From MGOM01 sp035693825 (GTDB lineage: Bacteria; Chloroflexota; Anaerolineae; Anaerolineales; E44-bin32): a stretch of DNA of 5,185 nucleotides. A model generated the notes under the pieces. It saw only the letters and a list, made by a program, of their open reading frames with translations, was not told the origin of the DNA and made no database searches. This document shows positions 1-5,118 of this stretch, piece after piece. The DNA is taken from contig DASSGB010000069.1 of the NCBI GenBank assembly GCA_035693825.1, forward strand, positions 1-5,185, in the 5' to 3' direction. The position numbers and the translations under genes are program-made. Numbering within the stretch: the first letter of the stretch is position 1; each line of letters opens with the position of its first letter.

Positions 1-1814
1 AGTTCCGGACGTACTTCCCGTCCAACGCCGTCGAGTACTTCGTCTCCTACTACGACTACTACCAGCCGGAAGCCTACGTCCCGCGCCACGATCTCTACAT
101 TGAAAAGGAGACCGAACGCAACGAGGATATTGAGCGGCTGCGGCTTTCGACCACGACTTCCGTCATTTCCCGGCGAGACGTCATCGTCGTCGCCTCGGTG
201 TCGTGCATCTACGGTATCGGCAGCCCGGAAGCGTACGGACGCGTGGTTGTGAAGCTCGAAACCGGCGGACAGTACCGGCGCAATGCCGTCCTTCGGCAGT
301 TGGTCGAGAGTCAGTACGAGCGCAACGACACGGAACTTCGCTCCGGCGCGTTCCGCGTGCGCGGCGACACGCTCGAAGTCGTCCCGGCCTACGGCGAGCA
401 CGGTTTGCGGATCGGTTTCTTCGGGGATGAGGTGGAACGCATCGTCGAATTCGATCCGCTGACCGGGGAGCTTTTGGCCGAGCGCGAGGAAGTCTCGATC
501 TACCCCGCCAAGCACTACATCACCGAAGAGGAGAAGCTGAAGTCGGCCCTGGTGGCGATCGAGGCCGAGCTCCAGGAGAGGCTGGAATTCCTGCGCTCGC
601 GGGACAAGATGCTGGAGGCCCAGCGGCTGGAGCAGCGGACGCGCTACGACCTGGAGATGCTGCGCGAGGTCGGCTACTGCGCGGGCGTCGAGAACTATTC
701 GCGGCACCTCGATCAGCGGCCCCCCGGCTCACCGCCATGGGCGCTGATCGATTACTTTCCTCCGGACTATCTGCTCGTGTTGGACGAATCCCACATGACC
801 GTCCCGCAGATTCGGGGGATGTACGGCGGGGATCGGAATCGCAAGGAAACGCTGGTCGAATACGGCTTCCGCCTGCCATCGGCTCTCGACAACCGCCCCC
901 TGTCCTTCGAGGAATTCGAGGCGCGGACGGGCCAGATCATCTACACCTCGGCCACGCCCGGGCCGTACGAACTGGAGCGCTCGGGCAAAGTCGTCGAACA
1001 GATCATCCGGCCCACCGGGCTGGTCGACCCGGAAGTGGAAGTCCGCCCGGTGGAAGGTCAGATCGACGACCTGGTGGGCGAGATCCGGCACCGCGTCGAC
1101 TCCGGACAGCGCGCGCTGGTCACCACCCTCACCAAGCGCATGGCCGAGGATCTGGCGGACTACCTGCTGGAGCTCGGCGTCAAGGTTCACTACCTGCACT
1201 CCGAGGTCGAGACCATCGAGCGCGTCGAGATCCTGCGCGACCTGCGCCTGGGTGTCTACGACGTCGTCGTGGGGATCAACCTGCTGCGGGAAGGCCTGGA
1301 CCTGCCGGAAGTCTCACTGGTGGCGATTCTGGACGCCGACAAGGAAGGGTTCTTGCGATCGGATACGGCCCTGATCCAGACCATCGGCCGCGCCGCGCGG
1401 CACGTCCAGGGCAAAGTCCTGATGTATGCCGACCATATGACCGACTCGATGAAGCGCGCCATCGACGAAACGGAGCGCCGCCGCGCCAAGCAGGTGCGGT
1501 ACAACCAGGAACACGGCATCGAGCCGGTCAGCATCGTCAAGGCGGTGCGCGACCTCACGGATCAGGTGGCGGCGCACGCCGTGGCCGAGCCGGCGGGGAA
1601 GTACGACGCCTTCCTGCCGGCGCGCATGCCGAAGGACGAGCTGCTGCGGATCATCCGCGACCTGGAGAAGGAGATGAGGGCGGCGGCCGAGGCGCTCGAG
1701 TTCGAGAAGGCCGCCGGACTGCGCGATCAGATCTACGACATGCGCAGTGCTTTAGCCGAAAAGGAAGACCTGCCACCCTGGCGTCGGGCCAAAGCCCTCG
1801 CGGGAGAGGATTAG
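1..1814 (+). CDS. uvrB: UvrABC system protein B (excinuclease subunit B), 5'-truncated by the window edge
   Basis: UvrB is the DNA-damage verification subunit of nucleotide excision repair. It is loaded by UvrA and then recruits UvrC for the incisions; it acts in the cytoplasm. The reading frame is open from base 3 to the TAG at 1812-1814, giving 603 visible residues. Compared with E. coli UvrB (673 aa), roughly 76-80 N-terminal residues, including the Walker A motif, lie left of the window. Visible landmarks, in fragment numbering: the tyrosine-rich beta-hairpin that clamps DNA (Y16, Y17, Y19, Y20 in VSYYDYYQPEAY), the DESH Walker B/motif II (261-264), a TSATPG helicase motif III, GINLLREGLD (motif V, from 424), QTIGRAAR (motif VI, 459-466), and the C-terminal UVR domain that contacts UvrC (about 546-583, LEFEKAAGLRDQI). 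Nothing is broken in the visible part. A GTG at 198 is not the start, because clear UvrB homology continues upstream of it. The gene converges with the histidine kinase gene, 6 bases from stop to stop. Confidence 0.98.
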   Translation, partial: FRTYFPSNAVEYFVSYYDYYQPEAYVPRHDLYIEKETERNEDIERLRLSTTTSVISRRDVIVVASVSCIYGIGSPEAYGRVVVKLETGGQYRRNAVLRQLVESQYERNDTELRSGAFRVRGDTLEVVPAYGEHGLRIGFFGDEVERIVEFDPLTGELLAEREEVSIYPAKHYITEEEKLKSALVAIEAELQERLEFLRSRDKMLEAQRLEQRTRYDLEMLREVGYCAGVENYSRHLDQRPPGSPPWALIDYFPPDYLLVLDESHMTVPQIRGMYGGDRNRKETLVEYGFRLPSALDNRPLSFEEFEARTGQIIYTSATPGPYELERSGKVVEQIIRPTGLVDPEVEVRPVEGQIDDLVGEIRHRVDSGQRALVTTLTKRMAEDLADYLLELGVKVHYLHSEVETIERVEILRDLRLGVYDVVVGINLLREGLDLPEVSLVAILDADKEGFLRSDTALIQTIGRAARHVQGKVLMYADHMTDSMKRAIDETERRRAKQVRYNQEHGIEPVSIVKAVRDLTDQVAAHAVAEPAGKYDAFLPARMPKDELLRIIRDLEKEMRAAAEALEFEKAAGLRDQIYDMRSALAEKEDLPPWRRAKALAGED

Positions 1815-1835
1815 GCGCACCTAGGTTCCTCCCGC
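1800..1835. terminator. Candidate bidirectional terminator hairpin between convergent stop codons
   Basis: GCGGGAGAGGA (1800-1810) can pair with TCCTCCCGC (1827-1835) as nine base pairs with a 2-base bulge on the left arm. The roughly 16-base loop can form a further short AGG/CCT stem. The structure spans the TAG of uvrB (1812-1814) and the TAG of the kinase gene (1823-1821), which is where a shared terminator would sit. There is no clear T-tract on either side, so it is not a canonical intrinsic terminator. The placement supports the call more than the structure does. Confidence 0.3.
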
Positions 1836-3242
1836 TCCCAAGGGAAGAGTCACGGTGAAGATCGCCCCACCCTCGGGGCGATTGTTGGCCGTGATCGTGC
1901 CAGCGTGGGCCTCGACCAGCTGGCGCGTGATCGCCAGGCCCAGCCCCGCTCCGCCCTGGCTTCGCGACCGCGATCGATCGGCTCGATAGAAACGCTCGAA
2001 CACGAAAGGCAGCGCCTCCGCCGGGATGCCGTCACCGCTGTCGGCGACCTCGACCTGCGCCCGATCTCCGGCCGGAGATTTGCCCACGCGGAACTCGACC
2101 AGCCCGCCGCGTGCCGTATATCGCAGGGCATTCGTCAGGAGATTGCCCAGGATCTGCTCGACGCGCATCGGATCGACATCGGAGACGACTCGATCGCCGC
2201 GAAGCGACAACTGGATACCGGCCTGCTCGGCTTCGCCGCGGTACGACTGGACGACGCGCTCCGCCAGCCCCTTGAGGTCGCTCGGCACCCGGTCCAGGGT
2301 CAGCTGGCCGCTGTCCGCCAGGGCCAGAGTCCGTAGGTCCTCCACCAGCCTGCTCAGCAGGCGCGTGTTGTCCAGGACCGGCGCGAGGTTCTCGGCCGTG
2401 GGCGGATACACCCCGTCGGCCAGGGCCTCGGCCTGAGCCTGGAGGACCGCCAGCGGGTTGCGCAGCTCGTGCGCGATGTCGGCCGTCATGTCGCGACGCA
2501 GCTGCTCCGCCCGCTGAAGGTTCTCCGCCATCTGGTTGAAGGCGTCCGACAGCTCACCCACCTCGTCGTGCGTATGGACCGTGACCCGGCGAGTCAGATC
2601 GCCGCGGGCCAGGGCGCGCGTGGCCGCGGTCAGCTCGCGCACGGGCTTCAGCAGTCCGGAAAGGAGCATCGCTCCGGCGATCAGGGCCGCCAGCCCGATG
2701 GCGCCGCCGACGATCCAGGTTGTGCGCGCCAGCCGCCCGATGAGGTTCTCGCCCAGGCTGCTGACGGAGGGCCCGCTCACGATGAGGATCCCGACCGTGT
2801 GATCGTCGACGATCAGCGGCGTGCCGGCGCGGATGGCGGCCGAAGGCAGGACGGCCCCGGGGGCCCCCGGGCCGACGATGACCCGCCCATCGGGATGCAC
2901 CAGGCTGACGGCCGGGCTCATCATGCCTTCCATACCGGTCATCCGCTGCATCATCCCCGGACCGAACGTGTCGCCGAAGGCACGATGCCACGGCGATGGA
3001 TTGACCAGGAGCGGTTCGACGCCCTCCCACGACCCGTGCACGCGGTAGTAATCCGTCAGATCGTCGGCCAGGATCGCGCTGTCGGTCATGCCGCCGCGGA
3101 ACATGAAGCCGCGCACCTCGCGCGCCGCCGACTGAGTCGCCAGCAGAGAAAATGCAAGCAGGCCGGCCAGGACGATCAAGCCGAAGGTCAGCACGATCTT
3201 CCACGCCAGGCTGAGTCGAAAAGGCGAAGACGGTTCAGTCAT
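1821..3242 (-). CDS. Membrane sensor histidine kinase with HAMP domain and Met-rich extracytoplasmic sensor
   Basis: This is a classical inner-membrane sensor kinase of 473 aa that should phosphorylate the adjacent response regulator. Domains in order: TM1 about 16-37; an extracytoplasmic sensor about 38-173; TM2 about 174-196; HAMP about 197-249; the dimerisation/phosphoacceptor helix with DIAHELRNP and phospho-His H258; and the ATPase domain with N-box N367/N371, G1 DSGDGI (401-406), F-box FVFERFYR (413-420) and G2 GGAGLGL (430-436). All catalytic motifs are intact. The sensor has a PAS-like strand pattern (SLVHPDGRVIV ... VGILIVSGP), and just before it a methionine cluster: M97, M98, M101, M104, M107 and M108. 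I chose the ATG at 3242, which overlaps the regulator's TGA in ATGACTGA (8 bases) and suggests translational coupling. An upstream GTG at 3263 would add 7 residues but has no better ribosome site. The architecture resembles BaeS/CpxA-type kinases. The Met cluster could bind soft metal ions, but the ligand is unknown. Confidence 0.95.
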   Translation of the reverse strand: MTEPSSPFRLSLAWKIVLTFGLIVLAGLLAFSLLATQSAAREVRGFMFRGGMTDSAILADDLTDYYRVHGSWEGVEPLLVNPSPWHRAFGDTFGPGMMQRMTGMEGMMSPAVSLVHPDGRVIVGPGAPGAVLPSAAIRAGTPLIVDDHTVGILIVSGPSVSSLGENLIGRLARTTWIVGGAIGLAALIAGAMLLSGLLKPVRELTAATRALARGDLTRRVTVHTHDEVGELSDAFNQMAENLQRAEQLRRDMTADIAHELRNPLAVLQAQAEALADGVYPPTAENLAPVLDNTRLLSRLVEDLRTLALADSGQLTLDRVPSDLKGLAERVVQSYRGEAEQAGIQLSLRGDRVVSDVDPMRVEQILGNLLTNALRYTARGGLVEFRVGKSPAGDRAQVEVADSGDGIPAEALPFVFERFYRADRSRSRSQGGAGLGLAITRQLVEAHAGTITANNRPEGGAIFTVTLPLGAGGT

Positions 3243-3918
3243 CGGCGAAACGGTAGCCCACACCGAAGACCGTCAGCACCAACCGCGGGTGCCGCGGGTC
3301 GGGCTCGATCTTGGCGCGCAGGTTCTTGATGTGGGCATCGACGGTGCGCTCGTAGCCTTCGAAGGCCGATCCCTGGGTGGCTTCCAGCAGTTGCAGCCGT
3401 GTGAAAGCGCGTCCCGGCTGCCTGGCCAGGGTCGCCAGGAGATCGAATTCGGTCGGAGTCAGGTCGATGCGGCGGCCGGCGATTTCGACGGCGTGCCGCG
3501 TCTGATCGACCGTGACCTCTCCCGCACGGATGACCTCGGGGGCAGCCGGAGTCTCCTGGGATCGCCGCAGGACCGCCCGCACGCGAGCCACGAGTTCGCG
3601 CGGGCTGAACGGTTTGGTGACGTAGTCGTCCGCGCCCAGCTCCAGCCCCACCAGACGATCGGCCTCGTCCACACGGGCCGTCACCATGATGATCGGGACA
3701 TTCGTGCCGCGGCGCATCTGCCGCGCCACATCCAGCCCGTCCATCCCGGGAAGGTTGAGGTCGAGCAGCACCAGGTCCGGAGAGTGGTGCTGAAATTGCG
3801 AGACGGCCTCCGGACCCGTGGAGGCCGTCTGCACTCGAAAACCGGCACGTTCGAGATAGTCCCGCAGCACTCGCACGAGCTCGACCTCGTCCTCCACAAG
3901 AAGGATCGTCGGGCTCAT
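3235..3918 (-). CDS. OmpR/PhoB-family response regulator
   Basis: This is a DNA-binding response regulator of 227 aa, the normal length for the family. The receiver domain (about 4-118) has the acidic pocket E9/D10, phosphoacceptor D53 (LVLLDLNLPGMDG), T80 (VTAR) and K102 (TKPF). The winged-helix DNA-binding domain occupies about 131-226, with the recognition helix near 191-203 (RTVDAHIKNLRAK) and the wing ending in GVGYRF. All signature residues are present, so it should be a functional transcription factor. The start ATG at 3918 is 7 bases after the TAA of the zinc-ribbon gene. The only Shine-Dalgarno-like match, AAAAGG, is about 12 bases upstream, so translation may depend on coupling to the preceding gene, or the message may start at the ATG (see the TATAAT feature). 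The TGA overlaps the start of the kinase gene, its presumed partner. The paired 11-bp-spaced repeat at 5013-5030 is a plausible binding site for this protein. The sequence alone does not assign it to a named orthologue. Confidence 0.96.
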   Translation of the reverse strand: MSPTILLVEDEVELVRVLRDYLERAGFRVQTASTGPEAVSQFQHHSPDLVLLDLNLPGMDGLDVARQMRRGTNVPIIMVTARVDEADRLVGLELGADDYVTKPFSPRELVARVRAVLRRSQETPAAPEVIRAGEVTVDQTRHAVEIAGRRIDLTPTEFDLLATLARQPGRAFTRLQLLEATQGSAFEGYERTVDAHIKNLRAKIEPDPRHPRLVLTVFGVGYRFADD

Positions 3919-3924
3919 GCGGCG

Positions 3925-3930
3925 ATTATA
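3925..3930 (-). promoter_or_regulatory. Candidate internal -10 element (TATAAT) before the response regulator gene
   Basis: The minus strand reads GGTATAATCGCCGCATG. This is a perfect TATAAT whose last base is 6 bases before the A of the regulator's ATG, so a transcript would begin at or next to the start codon (leaderless). No convincing -35 hexamer lies 16-19 bases upstream (the sequences there are CTGCCC and TTCTGC), and the motif also contains the TAA stop of the preceding gene. It may therefore be coincidence. Confidence 0.2.
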
Positions 3931-4270
3931 CCTTTTGGCCGCAGCGAGGGCAGAAAGCCCAGCCCGCGGTGAGCGCCGATCCGCAGTTGGTGCAGTTCGC
4001 CGCGGGTCGGTCGCCAGGCCGATTGAAGAGCGAGACGATCCCCACGACGGCCAGCGCCAGCAAGCCGAGCCCCAGGATGGGCCCCAGGAATGGGAACACG
4101 AAGCCGCCGCGCGCGGCGTGCATGCCCCAGCCGAAATCCATCATCGGTCGAAACCCGCCTGCGGCCGACCCGGCTGTCATCCAGTAGAGCTGCATGCCCA
4201 GCCCGAAGAGGAGCGCGGCCACGACGATTCCGCCCAGAACCCAGAGGGTGGTGCGAAGTGTTCGACTCAT
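3926..4270 (-). CDS. Small two-helix membrane protein with C-terminal zinc ribbon
   Basis: I recognise the architecture but not a named family. The 114-residue product has TM1 about 9-31, a short loop about 32-56, TM2 about 57-82, and a C-terminal double-CxxC zinc ribbon (C93, C96, C107, C110; CTNCG...CPRCG) ending four residues after the last Cys. With the zinc ribbon in the cytoplasm, as is usual for such domains, the loop faces outside; it carries R41-P42-M43-M44, D45-F46-G47-W48 and M50-H51. I chose the ATG at 4270 because AAGGAG lies 6 bases upstream. A GTG at 4288 would add six residues but overlies that ribosome site. The gene sits between the secreted repeat protein (40 bases after its stop) and the response regulator (7 bases before its start), so it is probably cotranscribed with both. 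Possible roles are an accessory to the sensor kinase or a membrane output protein. Neither is shown by sequence, and the zinc ribbon alone does not define a function. Confidence 0.88.
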   Translation of the reverse strand: MSRTLRTTLWVLGGIVVAALLFGLGMQLYWMTAGSAAGGFRPMMDFGWGMHAARGGFVFPFLGPILGLGLLALAVVGIVSLFNRPGDRPAANCTNCGSALTAGWAFCPRCGQKV

Positions 4271-4276
4271 GTGTGT

Positions 4277-4282
4277 CTCCTT
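4277..4282 (-). promoter_or_regulatory. Ribosome binding site that fixes the zinc-ribbon protein start
   Basis: AAGGAG on the minus strand lies 6 bases before the ATG at 4270. This strong match decides for that start over the in-frame GTG at 4288, which lies upstream of the site itself. Confidence 0.75.
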
Positions 4283-4294
4283 TTCCACCTGAAA

Positions 4295-4310
4295 TTGCGG
4301 ATCCGCGCAA
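4295..4310 (-). repeat. Intercistronic inverted repeat right after the first gene's stop
   Basis: On the minus strand TTGCG-CGGATC-CGCAA forms a 5-bp stem with a 6-base loop, starting immediately after the TAG at 4313-4311 and followed by a short TTT. It overlaps a 10-bp perfect palindrome (GCGGATCCGC, 4297-4306). It is too weak for a full terminator. It may reduce read-through or protect the upstream message so that the secreted protein is made in excess over the regulators. It may also be chance. Confidence 0.35.
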
Positions 4311-4937
4311 CTAGGGAATGGACGGCTGCTCGTCCCGGCTTCCCCAGCCCATGCCGAAACCTCGTCCCCACATCATCGGGCCGAACGGCATGAGACCCGA
4401 CCCCATGTGATCGAGCATCCACTCGCCCTGGTCCTGGGTGAGCGTTCCGTCGTCAACCGCCTGCTGGATCGCTTCGCTCATGGCCTCGCGGTGCGCTCGG
4501 GCCACATCGTTCAGAGTCAGTCCCTGGCTCTCGGCTATCTCCGCCAGTGTGTCCCCGGCTTCCAGCCGCGTGGTGAGCTCCTCGGCACTGAGGTTGAGGG
4601 CCTTCGCCATCGCTTCGAACATGTAGTCGTGGAGGACACCGGTCTCACCCTGCACCCAGGCGCCGCCCATCATGGGGCCGGGGAAGACCTCCCCGCGGCC
4701 GAAGCCACCCATCATCGGGCCTCGAAAGGCATCCCCGCGGCCAAAGCCGCCCATCATCGGTCCTCGAAAGGCGTCCCCGCGGCCGAAGCCGCCCATGTGC
4801 CATGGGGCGCGCCATCCGAAATCGGGGCTAAACGCCGCGGTTCTCGGCGAAGACTGGTATGCGGCGAAGGCCGCACCCCCCACGACCAGCCCCAGCGCGA
4901 CAACGACGAGAAGGACAACCACCAACCATTTGGCCAT
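4311..4937 (-). CDS. Secreted or membrane-anchored Met/Gly-rich repeat protein with C-terminal helical domain
   Basis: I do not recognise a named gene. The 208-residue product begins with a hydrophobic segment (about 4-26) typical of a signal peptide, with possible cleavage at AFA-A near residue 25; an uncleaved anchor is also possible. Next comes a low-complexity stretch (about 36-96) that includes DFGW (39-42) and three 14-residue repeats starting MGGFGRG and ending GPM (48-89). A predicted all-helical domain spans about 102-180, with the segments LNLSAEELTTRL, GDTLAEIAESQGL and DGTLTQDQGEWML. A Met-rich tail (181-197) contains FGPMMWGRGF and GMGW. There are 17 Met in 208 residues, no Cys and few His. 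I chose the ATG at 4937 because AGAAGGAG ends 8 bases upstream; an in-frame start at 4958 would remove that spacing. It is the first gene of the putative operon and is most likely an envelope protein whose level the two-component system controls. The helical domain is of a kind seen in uncharacterised secreted proteins of Chloroflexota and Firmicutes, from memory. Confidence 0.88.
   Translation of the reverse strand: MAKWLVVVLLVVVALGLVVGGAAFAAYQSSPRTAAFSPDFGWRAPWHMGGFGRGDAFRGPMMGGFGRGDAFRGPMMGGFGRGEVFPGPMMGGAWVQGETGVLHDYMFEAMAKALNLSAEELTTRLEAGDTLAEIAESQGLTLNDVARAHREAMSEAIQQAVDDGTLTQDQGEWMLDHMGSGLMPFGPMMWGRGFGMGWGSRDEQPSIP
4671..4796 (-). repeat. Three in-frame 42-bp tandem repeats encoding a 14-residue Met/Gly/Phe unit
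   Basis: The units are 4796-4755, 4754-4713 and 4712-4671 in coding order. The first two encode identical peptides (MGGFGRGDAFRGPM) and differ at 3 of 42 bases, all silent. The third differs from the first at 8 bases and three residues (D to E, A to V, R to P). The junctions create MM pairs, so the stretch reads as a ladder of PMMGG motifs. The array sits inside the secreted protein gene, and the copy number could vary between strains by slippage or recombination. Confidence 0.93.
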
Positions 4938-4945
4938 CTGCTCAA

Positions 4946-4953
4946 CTCCTTCT
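4946..4953 (-). promoter_or_regulatory. Ribosome binding site of the repeat protein gene
   Basis: AGAAGGAG on the minus strand, with 8 bases to the ATG at 4937, is an excellent Shine-Dalgarno. It decides the start against the in-frame codon at 4958, which lies upstream of it. Confidence 0.75.
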
Positions 4954-4965
4954 GGCATCCATGAT

Positions 4966-4986
4966 TCGGCCGGCCGAGGCCGGCCG
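4966..4986. repeat. Perfect GC-rich inverted repeat in the operon leader
   Basis: CGGCCGGCC (4967-4975) and GGCCGGCCG (4978-4986) are perfect inverted copies separated by two bases. The left part is also a 12-bp perfect palindrome, TCGGCCGGCCGA (4966-4977). It lies between the candidate promoter (-10 at 5003-4998) and the ribosome site (4953-4946). It could be a 5'-leader stem-loop that stabilises the mRNA or affects translation, or a protein-binding palindrome. No T-run follows it, so an intrinsic terminator is unlikely. Confidence 0.55.
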
Positions 4987-4997
4987 CCAACATCTGG

Positions 4998-5030
4998 AGA
5001 GTAGCCTGCCGGTGTGAAGAAGATGTGAAG
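4998..5030 (-). promoter_or_regulatory. Candidate activated promoter with OmpR/PhoB-type direct-repeat operator
   Basis: On the minus strand CTTCACA (5030-5024) and CTTCACA (5019-5013) are perfect 7-bp direct repeats whose starts are 11 bp apart with TCTT between. This is the arrangement bound head-to-tail by OmpR/PhoB-family dimers; PhoB boxes use the same 7+4 pattern, and mycobacterial PhoP binds TCACAGC repeats with a 4-bp gap. Nine bases further on is TACTCT (5003-4998), a plausible -10 with the TAxxxT core. There is no good -35 hexamer at 17 bp, as expected for a promoter where the activator replaces it. Transcription would start near 4991 and run into the four-gene operon whose third gene encodes the matching type of regulator, so autoregulation is the simple reading. 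Confidence 0.6.
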
Positions 5031-5118
5031 GACGTTCGAAGGAGATGCGGAAGGCGCGAAGCGGCGGCGCTCGTGCAGGAGCTTCGGGCAACCCAGACGG
5101 TGACGCTGCGAGGGGAGG

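Noticed and set aside
198..1814. A 538-residue reading frame starting at GTG 198 as the full uvrB gene
   Set aside because: The same frame is open to base 3 and encodes conserved UvrB sequence (YFVSYYDYYQPEAY) before 198, so the gene is cut by the window edge and 198 is an internal valine.
2856..2871. 16-bp perfect palindrome made only of G and C inside the kinase gene
   Set aside because: It encodes Gly-Pro-Gly-Ala-Pro-Gly in the sensor domain and is explained by GC-rich codons. It has no regulatory context, though it could be hard to sequence.
2469..3329. Long open frame on the + strand opposite the kinase gene (286 residues)
   Set aside because: Composition is Arg/Gly/Gln/His-rich with no recognisable motif, and it lies antisense to a kinase with complete catalytic motifs. 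It is a codon-bias shadow of GC-rich DNA.
4671..4796. Possible CRISPR or iteron array
   Set aside because: The units are directly abutting 42-mers without spacers, keep the reading frame and encode a regular peptide, so they are protein-coding repeats.
4407..4964. Open frame on the + strand with its own repeats opposite the repeat protein
   Set aside because: The repeats are only the complement of the 42-bp units. The minus-strand frame has a signal peptide, a strong ribosome site and a sensible domain layout, while the + frame has none of these.
5058..5086. Weak inverted repeat (GCTC...GAGC, flanked by GAAGC...GCTTC) between the tRNA and the operator
   Set aside because: The 4-bp core and the outer arms do not stack into one stem and no T-run follows. 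I see no gene or other clear signal in the remaining bases between 5031 and 5118.
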